This document shows, piece by piece, positions 14,546-23,314 of a stretch of DNA of 64,000 bases. The stretch's first letter is position 1. Every line of letters starts with the position of its first letter. This DNA comes from Microthrixaceae bacterium (GTDB taxonomy: Bacteria > Actinomycetota > Acidimicrobiia > Acidimicrobiales > Microtrichaceae): NCBI GenBank assembly GCA_020637215.1, contig JACJWI010000001.1, forward strand, positions 62,001-126,000, written 5' to 3'. Both the position numbers and the translations under genes were made by a program. Below the pieces are notes generated by a model. The model saw only the letters and a program-made list of their open reading frames with translations. It had not been told where the DNA came from and did no database searches.

Positions 14546-16120
14546 ATGAGCGACGAGCTGTTCTACCCGGGGGCGCACGCTGAGAGCCGTCCCGACGCCA
14601 TCGCCTACCGGATGGTCGGCGCCGACGGAACGCCCGGTGCCGAGGTCACCTACGCCGAGCTGCACGAACGGGCCAACCGGATCGCCCACCTGTTCCGCAG
14701 CCTCGGGCTGCACCCGGGTGACCACGTCGCGTTCTGCCTGGAGAACCACCCGTGGTTCCTGTCGCTGGCGTGGGGAGCGCACTACGCCGGGCTCTACTAC
14801 ACGGCGATCTCCTCTCGGCTGACCGCCGAGGAGATCGCCTACATCGTCGACGACTGCGGCGCCCGGGTCTTCATCACCTCCGGGTACAAGGCCGACGTGG
14901 CCGAGGCGGTCGCCGCGGCCACGTCCGGCGTCGAGCACCGGTTCATGCTCGACGGGACCGTCGGGGGCTACGAGCCGTTCCTCGACGCCGTCGCGGCCCA
15001 GCCCTCGACCGACCTGCCCGACGCGGTCGAGGGGATGGACATGCTCTACTCCTCGGGGACGACCGGTCGACCCAAGGGCGTCAAGGTCCCGCTGCGGGGC
15101 GTCCCGCTGGGAACCCCCGACCCGCTCTTCATGCTGGTCGCGGGCCTCTTCGGCGCCAACCCCGACACCATCTACCTCTCCCCCGCCCCGCTGTACCACG
15201 CTGCGCCGCTGCGCTTCTGCCTGCAGGTCCAGCGCGCCGGAGGGACCGTCGTGGTCATGGAGCACTTCGACCCCGAGCAGACGCTGGCCAACATCGAGCG
15301 GTACCGGGTCACCTTCGGCCAGTTCGTCCCCACCATGTTCGTGCGCATGCTCAAGCTCGACCCCGCGGTCCGGGACCGCTACGACGTCTCGAGCGTCCAG
15401 GTCGCCGTGCACGCCGCGGCGCCGTGCCCGGTGGCGGTCAAGCACCAGATGATCGAGTGGTGGGGGCCGGTGCTGCACGAGTACTACGCCGGCACCGAAG
15501 GCAACGGCTTCGTGTACACCGGGTCGGAGGACTGGCTCGCCCACCCCGGCACGGTCGGCAAGGCCCTGGTCGGGACCCTGCACATCGTCGGCGAGGACGG
15601 CGAGGAGCTCCCCGTCGGCGAGTCCGGCACCGTCTACTTCGAGGGCGAAGCGAACTTCAGCTACCACAACGACCCCGCCAAGACCGCTGAGTCGTACCTG
15701 AAGGAGGGGTGGTCCACCCTCGGCGACGTCGGCTACCTGGACGAGGACGGCTTCCTCTACCTCACCGACCGCAAGGCGTACATGATCATCACCGGCGGGG
15801 TGAACGTGTACCCACAGGAGGCCGAGAACCTGCTGACGATGCACCCCAAGGTCAGCGACGTCGCCGTGTTCGGCGTCCCGAACGACGACTTCGGCGAAGA
15901 GGTCAAGGCGGTGGTCGCGCCGGTGCGGATGCCCGCAGACGACGACGAGGCGGCCGCGCTGTCGACCGAGCTGATCGCCTACTGCCGTGAACACCTCTCG
16001 GGGGTGAAGTGCCCCCGCTCGGTGGACTTCCGTGAGGAGCTCCCCCGGCACCCGACCGGGAAGCTCTACAAGCGGCTGCTCAAGGACGAGTACTGGGCCG
16101 CGGCTGGCCGCACCATCTGA
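14546..16120 (+). CDS. Acyl-CoA synthetase (AMP-forming)
   Basis: 524-residue ANL-superfamily ligase that activates a carboxylic acid as acyl-adenylate and then CoA thioester. Motifs in order: YSSGTTGRPKGVK (P-loop-like A3), HEYYAGTEGNGFVYTG (A5), TLGDVGYLDEDGFLYLTDRK (A7/A8 hinge) and the C-terminal PRHPTGKLYKR with the catalytic lysine. The overall form resembles FadD-type enzymes of actinobacterial lipid or steroid degradation. It is single, not fused to other domains. Leaderless promoter and a 50-nt palindrome lie upstream; two small hairpins follow the stop. The substrate is not deducible. Confidence 0.92.
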   Translation: MSDELFYPGAHAESRPDAIAYRMVGADGTPGAEVTYAELHERANRIAHLFRSLGLHPGDHVAFCLENHPWFLSLAWGAHYAGLYYTAISSRLTAEEIAYIVDDCGARVFITSGYKADVAEAVAAATSGVEHRFMLDGTVGGYEPFLDAVAAQPSTDLPDAVEGMDMLYSSGTTGRPKGVKVPLRGVPLGTPDPLFMLVAGLFGANPDTIYLSPAPLYHAAPLRFCLQVQRAGGTVVVMEHFDPEQTLANIERYRVTFGQFVPTMFVRMLKLDPAVRDRYDVSSVQVAVHAAAPCPVAVKHQMIEWWGPVLHEYYAGTEGNGFVYTGSEDWLAHPGTVGKALVGTLHIVGEDGEELPVGESGTVYFEGEANFSYHNDPAKTAESYLKEGWSTLGDVGYLDEDGFLYLTDRKAYMIITGGVNVYPQEAENLLTMHPKVSDVAVFGVPNDDFGEEVKAVVAPVRMPADDDEAAALSTELIAYCREHLSGVKCPRSVDFREELPRHPTGKLYKRLLKDEYWAAAGRTI

Positions 16121-16124
16121 GTTC

Positions 16125-16146
16125 GAGGGCCCTCAGGTCCTGACCT
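16125..16146 (+). terminator. Paired small hairpins after acyl-CoA synthetase
   Basis: GAGGGCCCTC (16125-16134) is a perfect palindrome and AGGTC-CT-GACCT (16135-16146) forms a second stem directly after it. They start five bases beyond the stop codon. No T-tract is present, so the role as terminator is a guess from position. Confidence 0.35.
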
Positions 16147-16229
16147 GGAGCCGATCCCGCCGACTTCGCGCCCGGTGGGGGTGGTCGCGGGCGGGGGTGG
16201 CCGCGGGTCGGGGCGGCGACACGGCCCGG

Positions 16230-16235
16230 TAGCCT
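16230..16235 (+). promoter_or_regulatory. Leaderless -10 element (TAGCCT) for the GDPD gene
   Basis: TAGCCT six bases before ATG 16242; the spacing favours this ATG over the GTG at 16239. Confidence 0.5.
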
Positions 16236-16241
16236 CGCGTG

Positions 16242-17009
16242 ATGCCCCGGTTCGCCGTCCTCGACGGCCCGACCCCGATCGCGTTCGCCCATCGCGGCGC
16301 GCACGAACAGGTGCCGGAGAACTCCCTGCGGGCGTTCGAGGAGGCACACCGCCTGGGCTACCGCTTCTTCGAGACCGACGTGCACGTCAGCGCCGACGGA
16401 CGCCTCTACGCGTTCCACGACGACGTGCTCGACCGGGTCACGGACCGGACCGGACCGCTGTCGGCGCTTCCCGCCGCGGAGCTGGCCCGGGTCCGCATCG
16501 ACGGCACCGATCCGATCCCAACCTTCGACGAGCTGCTGGAGTCCTTCCCTGACGTCCGCTGGAACGTCGACCCCAAGTCCGACGGTGCGGTGATGGCGCT
16601 CACCCGCGCTCTGCGTCGACACGATGCGGTGCGACGGGTCAACGTCGGCGCGTTCTCCGACGACCGGCTCGGTCGGCTGCGGTCCCTGCTGGGACCTGAG
16701 CTGTCCACCGCGGCGGGCCCCAGAGAGGTGGCGGCACTGACCGTGTCGGCCCGGGTCCCAGCCGGTCGGCGGCGCCGGTCGACGGCTCCCTACAGCTGCC
16801 TCCAGATCCCGGTGCGGTACCGCAACGTCGAGCTCGTCACCGGGGCGCTCCTCGACGCCGCCCACGCCCGCGGGGCTCAGGTGCACGTGTGGACCGTCGA
16901 CGACGCGGCCGAGATGCACCGACTGCTCGACCTCGGTGTCGACGGCATCATCACCGACCGGCCCGGGGTCCTTCGCTCGGTCCTCGAGACGCGCGGTGCA
17001 TGGCCATGA
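16242..17009 (+). CDS. Glycerophosphodiester phosphodiesterase
   Basis: 255-residue GDPD-family TIM-barrel enzyme that hydrolyses glycerophosphodiesters to glycerol-3-phosphate and an alcohol. The active site is present: FAHRGAHEQVPENSLRAF (His, Arg and Glu), FETDVHVSADG (metal-binding Glu and Asp) and FHDDVLDRVT (second His). The end of the barrel is VHVWTVDDAAEMHRLLDLGV then DGIITDRP. There is no signal peptide, so it is cytosolic. The stop overlaps the ATG of the transglycosylase gene (ATGA at 17006-17009), indicating a two-gene operon. Confidence 0.92.
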   Translation: MPRFAVLDGPTPIAFAHRGAHEQVPENSLRAFEEAHRLGYRFFETDVHVSADGRLYAFHDDVLDRVTDRTGPLSALPAAELARVRIDGTDPIPTFDELLESFPDVRWNVDPKSDGAVMALTRALRRHDAVRRVNVGAFSDDRLGRLRSLLGPELSTAAGPREVAALTVSARVPAGRRRRSTAPYSCLQIPVRYRNVELVTGALLDAAHARGAQVHVWTVDDAAEMHRLLDLGVDGIITDRPGVLRSVLETRGAWP

Positions 17010-18265
17010 TCGCGGTCGCGACCCTGGCGGTATCGCTCTTGGTGTCGGCGGTACCGCTCGCGCCGGCTCCGCCGGCGGTACCGCTCGCGCCGGCTCCGCC
17101 GGCGGTACCGCTCGCGCCGGCTCCGCCGGCACCGGGCGTCCCCGGCCTCACCCCCGAGGTGGCGGCCCTGCCGGCCAGCTCCCGGGACCTGGACCGGGTC
17201 CGCAGCGCCCGCGACGCCGCGGTGGCCACCCTCGACCGCGACCGCCGGGAGCTCGACGGGACACGGATCTCACGCGAGACAGCGCAGCAGCAGCAGCAGG
17301 CCGAGGCCACGCTGCTGGCCCGTCGACGACAGGAGCGCGACAAGGTCGACGCGGTGCTCACCCGACAGCGATCGGCGCTTCGGGCTGTGGCGTCGGAGTG
17401 GTACATGACCGGCAACGCCGATCGGCGCGCCATCGACCCCACCCTGGGCGCATCCGAGCTCGCCGAGCTGCGCCGCCAGGCCGTCCTGGGCGACGCCGCT
17501 GCCGCCGCGACAGCGGACGCGATCGCGTTCCTCGACCGTCGACGCCACGGCCTGTCCGAGGAGATCGACGCTCTGGAGCGAAGCAGCGAACGCGTCGCTG
17601 GGCGCCTCGAGGAGCTGACCCGGCGCGAGCAGGAGCTGAGCACCGCGGTGGCGGCCGACGAGGTGGCGGTGAGCGGCGCCGAGACCGCCGTCGCCGCCGC
17701 TCGCCTCAACGCCACCGTCGACGGCACCGACATCTCCACCGTCGCGCTCGACGCCTACTGGCGGGCCCAGGGGCACATGGCCGTGACCGACCCGGGCTGT
17801 CGGATCAGCTGGTGGGCGTTGGCCGGGATCGGACGAACCGAGAGCCGCCACGGCACCTACCTGGGGAGCGCCGTCGGCGTCGACGGTCGGGCGGAGCCGC
17901 CGATCGTCGGTCCGCCGCTCGACGGCACCAATGGGTTCCGCAAGGTGCCCGACTCCGACGGAGGGGCCCTCGACGGTGATGCCGGGTCGGACCGGGCCGT
18001 GGGTCCGATGCAGTTCCTGCCGGGCACCTGGCGAACCGTGGGGCGCGACGGCAACGGTGACGGCAGAGCCGATCCCGACAACATCTACGACGCCGCGCTC
18101 GGCGCGGCGGTGTACCTGTGCCGCAGCGGCGACCTGTCGGCCGAGCCGGCGTTGCGGGGCGCCTACCTCACCTACAACCGCAGCCTCGTCTACGTCGACA
18201 CCGTCATCGGCTTCGCCACCGCCTACCGCGACGCCGTCGCGCTCCCGTCGCCCGCGGCGCGATGA
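17006..18265 (+). CDS. Secreted lytic transglycosylase with coiled-coil region
   Basis: 419-residue exported protein expected to cleave peptidoglycan glycan strands. It has a hydrophobic signal (MIAVATLAVSLLVSAVPLA), then three copies of AVPLAPAPP, an exposed linker of about 30 residues. A long Arg/Glu/Ala-rich region (about 60-230) is predicted coiled coil. The SLT-like catalytic domain follows: IGRTESRHG contains the likely catalytic Glu, with VGPMQFLPGTW and AALGAAVYLC downstream. The coiled-coil plus SLT layout recalls cell-division hydrolases of the RipA/NlpC support type, but no NlpC domain is present. An alternative ATG at 17000 adds two residues. Confidence 0.83.
   Translation: MIAVATLAVSLLVSAVPLAPAPPAVPLAPAPPAVPLAPAPPAPGVPGLTPEVAALPASSRDLDRVRSARDAAVATLDRDRRELDGTRISRETAQQQQQAEATLLARRRQERDKVDAVLTRQRSALRAVASEWYMTGNADRRAIDPTLGASELAELRRQAVLGDAAAAATADAIAFLDRRRHGLSEEIDALERSSERVAGRLEELTRREQELSTAVAADEVAVSGAETAVAAARLNATVDGTDISTVALDAYWRAQGHMAVTDPGCRISWWALAGIGRTESRHGTYLGSAVGVDGRAEPPIVGPPLDGTNGFRKVPDSDGGALDGDAGSDRAVGPMQFLPGTWRTVGRDGNGDGRADPDNIYDAALGAAVYLCRSGDLSAEPALRGAYLTYNRSLVYVDTVIGFATAYRDAVALPSPAAR
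17048..17128 (+). repeat. 27-bp tandem repeat, three identical copies
   Basis: Unit GCGGTACCGCTCGCGCCG plus CTCCGCCG-type end, copies at 17048-17074, 17075-17101 and 17102-17128 without a difference. Each encodes AVPLAPAPP in the linker of the transglycosylase. Exact identity, including third codon positions, suggests recent slippage expansion. Confidence 0.95.
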
Positions 18266-18314
18266 GGCGTCCGATGCCGGGCGAAGGTGAACGGATGATC
18301 GGTCGCGACGTGCG

Positions 18315-18342
18315 TTGACAGCGCGTTCGGCGGCGCTAGAGT
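18315..18342 (+). promoter_or_regulatory. Sigma70-type promoter of the peptide ABC operon
   Basis: TTGACA at 18315-18320, 16-base spacer, TAGAGT at 18337-18342. Predicted transcript start is near 18349, leaving a leader of about 75 bases with the SD-like AGGGGG before GTG 18423. It is the clearest two-box promoter in the window. Confidence 0.65.
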
Positions 18343-18422
18343 GCGCCCCACTCGACCTGTGAACGCCGTCACGGCGGGACCGTCAACACGGTGCGGGTCG
18401 CTCATCCCAGGGGGTATCAACG

Positions 18423-20090
18423 GTGGTTCGACGAGGCTCGAAGAGCACGCGCTGGTCGTGGCTCGCGGCAGGTGTTCTCACCGTCGCGATGGTCGCGGCC
18501 GCGTGTGGCGGAAGCGACAACAGCTCCGGCGGAGGCGGTTCCGGCAACGACGCCGATGCCGGCAAGCCGGTGTCCGGCGGAAGCGTCACCTACGGCCTCG
18601 AGGCCGAGACGGCCGGCGGCTGGTGCCTGCCCGAGGCGCAGCTCGCGATCGCCGGCATCCAGGTAGCCCGCACCATGTACGACACGCTCACCGCCCCGGA
18701 CGAGAACGGCGACTACGTGCCGTTCCTGGCCCAGTCGGTCGAGCCGAACGCCGACTACACGCAGTGGACGATCAAGCTGCGTGAGGGCGTCAAGTTCCAC
18801 GACGGCACCACGCTCGACTCGACCGTGGTCAAGAACAACATCGACGCCTTCCGGGGCCAGTACCCGACCCGCAAGTCGCTGCTGTTCGTCTTCGTCCTGT
18901 CCAACATCGCCTCGGTCGACGTGGTCGACCCGCTGACGTTGACGGTCACGACCAAGACCCCGTGGCCCGCGTTCCCGGCGTTCCTGCACAGCTCCGGCCG
19001 CCTCGGTATCAGCGCCCAGGCACAGCTCGACGACCCGGCGACCTGCGACCGGAACCTGATCGGGACGGGCCCGTTCAAGCTCAAGGAGTGGAAGCTCAAC
19101 GACCACCTGACGGCGGTCAAGAACCCCGACTACTGGCAGAAGGACGCCGACGGCAACCAGCTGCCGTACCTCGACGAGATCTCCTACCGGCCGATCCCCG
19201 ACAGCGACGCCCGGGTCAACGCCCTGCTGGCCGGTGAGCTCACCGCCATGCACACGTCGCTGCCCGAGAGCATCGACCGGCTCCGCACCGAGAAGGAGAA
19301 CGGCAAGGTCGGCCTGGTCGAGTCCGACAAGTACGCCGAGGTCGCCTACATCATGTTGAACGCGTCGAAGGCTCCCTTCGACAACATCAACGCCCGCATG
19401 GCGGCCGCTTACTCCCTGGACCGGGACTCGTTCAACCAGGTCCGGAACCTCGGCCTCACCAAGGTGGCGTCCGGGCCGTTCGCCGAGGGCTCGGTCGGGT
19501 ACCTGCCCGACGCGGGCTTCCCCAAGTACGACCTGGACAAGGCCAAGGACTACGCGGCCAAGTACACCGAGGAGACGGGCAAGCCGCTCGAGATCACGGT
19601 GCTGTCCACGCCGGACCCGGCCACGGTCAAGTCCGCCCAGTTCATCCAGGAGCAGGTCGAGAAGGCCGGCTTCAAGGTGAACCTCAAGACCGTCGAGCAG
19701 GCGGCGCTGATCAACAACGCACTCGGTTCGGACTGGAACGCCATGGCGTGGCGCAACCACCCCGGTGGCGCTCCCGACCTCCAGTACGTCTGGTGGAACA
19801 GCGCGGCGCCGACCAACTTCGGAAAGTTCAAGGACCCGGAGATGGACCAGCTGCTCAACGAGGGTCGGGCCGAGTCCGACAAGGCCGCGGCCAAGACCAT
19901 CTACGAGAACGTGAACAAGCGCTTCGGTTCGCAGGCCTGGAACCTGTGGCTCAACTGGACCATCTGGGACATCGCCTCGGCGCCCGACGTCCACGGCGTC
20001 TACGGCCCCGACTTCCCGGGCGGCGAGAAGCCGTTCCCGGGCCTGGCCACCGGTCATCCCGTCAGCGGGATGTGGGTCGCCAAGGGCTGA
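18423..20090 (+). CDS. ABC transporter substrate-binding lipoprotein (peptide, SBP family 5)
   Basis: 555-residue extracytoplasmic solute-binding protein of family 5 (DppA/OppA type). The N terminus has a positive start (VVRRGSKSTR), a hydrophobic core and the lipobox VAAAC, so Cys28 is the lipidated residue; a Gly/Ser-rich tether follows. Family landmarks include TIKLREGVKFHDGT, NLIGTGPFKLKEW and MAAAYSLDRDSFNQV. The start is a GTG preceded by GGGGG. It is the first gene of a five-gene importer (18423-24333); a gap of 128 bases before the permease, holding a small stem, may reduce downstream expression, as is common where the binding protein must be in excess. Confidence 0.93.
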   Translation: MVRRGSKSTRWSWLAAGVLTVAMVAAACGGSDNSSGGGGSGNDADAGKPVSGGSVTYGLEAETAGGWCLPEAQLAIAGIQVARTMYDTLTAPDENGDYVPFLAQSVEPNADYTQWTIKLREGVKFHDGTTLDSTVVKNNIDAFRGQYPTRKSLLFVFVLSNIASVDVVDPLTLTVTTKTPWPAFPAFLHSSGRLGISAQAQLDDPATCDRNLIGTGPFKLKEWKLNDHLTAVKNPDYWQKDADGNQLPYLDEISYRPIPDSDARVNALLAGELTAMHTSLPESIDRLRTEKENGKVGLVESDKYAEVAYIMLNASKAPFDNINARMAAAYSLDRDSFNQVRNLGLTKVASGPFAEGSVGYLPDAGFPKYDLDKAKDYAAKYTEETGKPLEITVLSTPDPATVKSAQFIQEQVEKAGFKVNLKTVEQAALINNALGSDWNAMAWRNHPGGAPDLQYVWWNSAAPTNFGKFKDPEMDQLLNEGRAESDKAAAKTIYENVNKRFGSQAWNLWLNWTIWDIASAPDVHGVYGPDFPGGEKPFPGLATGHPVSGMWVAKG

Positions 20091-20144
20091 GCCCGTCGGT
20101 GTGGGCGGGGTGACCCGGAGCCATCCGGGCGCCCCGTCCCCCAT

Positions 20145-20158
20145 CCGGTCCCGACCGG
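20145..20158 (+). promoter_or_regulatory. Small intercistronic stem in the ABC operon
   Basis: CCGGTC-CC-GACCGG lies 54 bases after the binding-protein stop and 60 bases before the permease start. A stem here could protect the upstream message or attenuate transcription, giving more binding protein than permease. It is short, so this is tentative. Confidence 0.3.
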
Positions 20159-20218
20159 AGCGGTTCCACCCTCCGCTCGTCGTTCCCACCCATTCCTACC
20201 GACAGGACGTCTGCATCA

Positions 20219-21166
20219 GTGGGCATCGCCAGGAAGCTCCTCCAACTGGTCATCACCGTGATCCTGGTGACGTTGTTCGCGTCGTTCCTGTTGGAGCTGC
20301 TGCCGGGTGACCCGGTCGAGGTGCTCGTCCCCTTCGGCAGCGACGAGCAGCGTCAGCTCGTTCGTGAGGAGACCGGGCTCGATCAGCCCTTCCTCGTCCG
20401 CTACGGCAACTGGCTGGGCGGATTCGTCACCGGTGACATGGGGAACCAGTACACGGTGAGCTCCACGCGGCCCGTGGTCGACCGGGTGACGACGTCGCTG
20501 TGGCCGACGGTGCTGCTCATGGTGTACGCCCAGACGCTGGCGCTGATCATCGCCATCCCCGTCGGTGTGATCGCCGCCTACCGCCAGGACACCTGGTTCG
20601 ACCGATTGTCGAACACGTCCGCGTTCGCGATGTTGGCCATACCGACGTTCGCGCTCGGCTTCGTCCTGCAGTACTACATCGGCGTGAAGTTGGGCTGGGC
20701 CGACACCGGTGGCTACAAGTCACCCACCCAGGACCTGGCCGGCCACGTCCGCTCGATGATCCTGCCGACGATCACGTTGGCGGTCGGTCAGATCGCGGTC
20801 TACATGCGGCTGCTGCGCAGCGACATGATCGCCACGCTCCAGCAGGACTTCATCACCATGGCCAAGGCCAAGGGGATCACCACCAAGCGGATCCTGTTCC
20901 GACACGCTCTGCGACCGTCGTCGCTGACGCTGCTGACCGTGGCCGGCCTGAACATCGGCACCCTGATCGGTGGGGCTCTGATCATCGAGGTCGTGTTCAA
21001 CATCCCCGGCCTCGGCTACCTGATGGGTGAGGCGATCGCCACACGCCAGATCGTCATGTTCCAGTCGCTCGTGGCGATCATCGCCATCTTCTACGTGTTC
21101 GTGAACTTCTGCGTCGACATCCTCTACACCGTCCTCGACCCCCGGATCCGACATGCCGGCACCTGA
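20219..21166 (+). CDS. Peptide ABC transporter permease (DppB-like)
   Basis: 315-residue inner-membrane permease of the DppB/OppB family with about six transmembrane helices. The N terminus (ARKLLQLVITVILVTLFA) is the first helix; a long extracytoplasmic loop contains the family run LDQPFLVRYGNWL. The EAA-type coupling segment is MAKAKGITTKRILFRHALRP, which contacts the ATPases, followed by FNIPGLGYLMGEAI. GTG start at 20219, with AGGA about ten bases upstream. It overlaps the next permease gene by 14 bases. Confidence 0.93.
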   Translation: MGIARKLLQLVITVILVTLFASFLLELLPGDPVEVLVPFGSDEQRQLVREETGLDQPFLVRYGNWLGGFVTGDMGNQYTVSSTRPVVDRVTTSLWPTVLLMVYAQTLALIIAIPVGVIAAYRQDTWFDRLSNTSAFAMLAIPTFALGFVLQYYIGVKLGWADTGGYKSPTQDLAGHVRSMILPTITLAVGQIAVYMRLLRSDMIATLQQDFITMAKAKGITTKRILFRHALRPSSLTLLTVAGLNIGTLIGGALIIEVVFNIPGLGYLMGEAIATRQIVMFQSLVAIIAIFYVFVNFCVDILYTVLDPRIRHAGT

Positions 21167-22121
21167 CCAGGTCCCCGTCCACGACCCGTCGCTCGTCAAC
21201 CTCGAGCCGTCGCTGTCGGTCTACGGGCTGGCGGTCGAGTCCGATCAGCTCGAACCGGTTCCCGAGGGCGGGCGCCCGCGCCGAAAGCGCCTCGGGGTCG
21301 GTGCGTGGCTGGCCATCGTCTGGCTGGGCGGGCTGTTGGCGCTGGCGATCCTCGCCCCGCTCCTGCCCATCCCCGACCCCAACCAGTCCTTCACCGAGAT
21401 CGCCCGCAAGGGTCCGACCGCCGGGCACTGGCTCGGCGGCGATGCCAACGGCCGCGACCTGTTGGCCCGGCTGATCTACGGCACCCGCGCCAGCTTCGCC
21501 ATCGGCTTCGGCGCCGTGGGCTTCGGCCTGGTCATCGGCGGTCTGCTCGGCCTGGCCACCGGCTTCTTCCGGGGCAAGGTCGACGGGATCATCACCCCGA
21601 TCATGACGATCCTGCTCGCCATCCCCCAGTTCGTCCTGGCGCTGTCGCTGGTGACCGTCCTGTCCTCGGGCGACCAGGTCAGCAGCGTGCAGCGGATCGG
21701 CGTCGTGATCCTGGGTCTGGGGATCGTGTCGGTCCCGATCCTCGGCCGCATCACCCGGGCCAACACCCTGAGCTGGTCCGAGCGGGAGTTCGTCCTGGCC
21801 GCCCGGGCGATGGGGGCCAAGAACTGGCGGATCATGCTGCGCGACATCCTGCCCAACGTGTTCCCCGCCATGCTGTCGATCTCGCTGCTCGGCGTGGGCA
21901 TCGCCATCGTCGCCGAGGGCGGCCTCGCCCTCTTCGGCGTCGGGGTCCAGCCGCCGACCCCGTCGTGGGGCAACATCATCGCCGAGAACAAGGACCAGTT
22001 GAACCGGGCGCCGCACATCGTCATGTTCACCATCGTCGTGCTGTTCCTGACCGTGCTCGCGCTGAACTTCCTGGCCGACGTCGTCGGAAAGCGCTTCGAG
22101 GTGAGGGAGAGCCTGCTGTGA
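21153..22121 (+). CDS. Peptide ABC transporter permease (DppC-like)
   Basis: 322-residue permease of the DppC/OppC family. A 45-residue cytosolic N terminus precedes the first helix (LGVGAWLAIVWLGGLLALAI), then the usual extracytoplasmic GDANGRDLLARLIYGTRAS block. The EAA-type loop is AARAMGAKNWRIMLRDILPN, and the C-terminal part has FGVGVQPPTPSWGNIIAE, typical of this subunit. Start overlaps the DppB-like gene; its stop overlaps the GTG of the first ATPase (GTGA at 22118-22121), so all four downstream genes are translationally coupled. Confidence 0.93.
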   Translation: MPAPDQVPVHDPSLVNLEPSLSVYGLAVESDQLEPVPEGGRPRRKRLGVGAWLAIVWLGGLLALAILAPLLPIPDPNQSFTEIARKGPTAGHWLGGDANGRDLLARLIYGTRASFAIGFGAVGFGLVIGGLLGLATGFFRGKVDGIITPIMTILLAIPQFVLALSLVTVLSSGDQVSSVQRIGVVILGLGIVSVPILGRITRANTLSWSEREFVLAARAMGAKNWRIMLRDILPNVFPAMLSISLLGVGIAIVAEGGLALFGVGVQPPTPSWGNIIAENKDQLNRAPHIVMFTIVVLFLTVLALNFLADVVGKRFEVRESLL

Positions 22122-23314
22122 GCGGCCCCGAGGTCATCGACGGCCCGACCCAGTCGGGCCTCCCCGGTTCCGGACCCCTGCTCGAGGTCGCGGACGTCGC
22201 CACGTCGTTCCGCTCGCCGCGCGGACTGGTGCGTGCCGTCGACGGCGTGTCGTTCACCCTCGAGCGGGGTCAGTGCCTGGGGATCGTGGGCGAGTCCGGG
22301 TCCGGCAAGTCGGTGCTGTCCCGTTCGATCATGGGCCTGCTGCCCTCCACAGCCGAGCGTTCAGGCCGCGTCACCTTCGAGGGTCGCGACATCTCGGAGT
22401 TGAGCTCCGAGGGGTACCGCGAGCTGTGGGGCACCGAGATGGCGATGGTCTTCCAGGACCCGATGACCGCGCTGAACCCGGTGATGAAGGTGGGCAACCA
22501 GATCACCGAGTCGCTCCGCTACCACCTCGACATGGACAAGTCCGAGGCGCGGGAGACCGCCGTGGCGCTGTTGCGGGCGGTTCGCATCCCCGAGGCCGAC
22601 AAGCGCTTCACCTCGTACCCGCACGAGATGTCCGGCGGCATGCGTCAGCGGGTCGTCATCGCCGTCGCTCTGGCCTGCGGGCCCAAGCTCCTGTTCGCGG
22701 ACGAGCCGACCACCGCCCTGGACGTGACGGTGCAGGCCCAGATCCTGGACCTGCTCGGCGAGCAGCAGCGCGAGCGGTACATGGCCATGATCCTGGTCAC
22801 CCACGACCTCGGGGTGGTGGCGTCGCGGGCCCAGGAGATCGCCGTCATGTACGCCGGTCGCGTCGTCGAGAAAGCGCCCACCGCGGCTCTCTTCGCCGAC
22901 ATGCAGATGCCCTACACCGAGGCGCTGCTCGCGGCCATCCCCAAGCTCGGCGACGGGTCCCACACCCGGTTGTCGGCCATCGGCGGACGCCCGCCGGACC
23001 TGGTCAACCCACCGAAGGGGTGCGCGTTCAGTCCCCGCTGCCCCTACGCCCGCGAGCGTTGCCACGAGGAGAGCCCGACCCTGCAGGAGAACCCGAACGT
23101 CCCCGGCCACCAGTTCGCGTGCTTCTACCCGGTGAGCTCCCCCGAGACGTTGGAGATCAAGGACCGCCTGGCCGCCCAGAAGATGATGGCGGCGACACCT
23201 CCTCCGGGTGCTCCCGCAGCCGATGCGGCCGTTTCGAGCACCCCGCCGCCGTTCAGCGGCCCGGCGCCCGTCACGCCTCCGCCGTTCCCCGGTCCGACGC
23301 AAGGGACTCTCTGA
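22118..23314 (+). CDS. Peptide ABC transporter ATP-binding protein (DppD-like)
   Basis: 398-residue ABC ATPase with all nucleotide-binding motifs: Walker A GESGSGKS, Q-loop FQDPMTALNP, signature MSGGMRQR, Walker B LLFADEPTTALD and the H-loop LVTHDLG. The C-terminal oligopeptide extension contains the cysteine cluster CAFSPRCPYARERC typical of DppD/OppD. A Pro/Ala-rich tail of about 45 residues (PPPGAPAADAAVS) is extra and probably disordered. The stop and next start share one base (TGATG at 23312-23316). Confidence 0.93.
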   Translation: MSGPEVIDGPTQSGLPGSGPLLEVADVATSFRSPRGLVRAVDGVSFTLERGQCLGIVGESGSGKSVLSRSIMGLLPSTAERSGRVTFEGRDISELSSEGYRELWGTEMAMVFQDPMTALNPVMKVGNQITESLRYHLDMDKSEARETAVALLRAVRIPEADKRFTSYPHEMSGGMRQRVVIAVALACGPKLLFADEPTTALDVTVQAQILDLLGEQQRERYMAMILVTHDLGVVASRAQEIAVMYAGRVVEKAPTAALFADMQMPYTEALLAAIPKLGDGSHTRLSAIGGRPPDLVNPPKGCAFSPRCPYARERCHEESPTLQENPNVPGHQFACFYPVSSPETLEIKDRLAAQKMMAATPPPGAPAADAAVSSTPPPFSGPAPVTPPPFPGPTQGTL

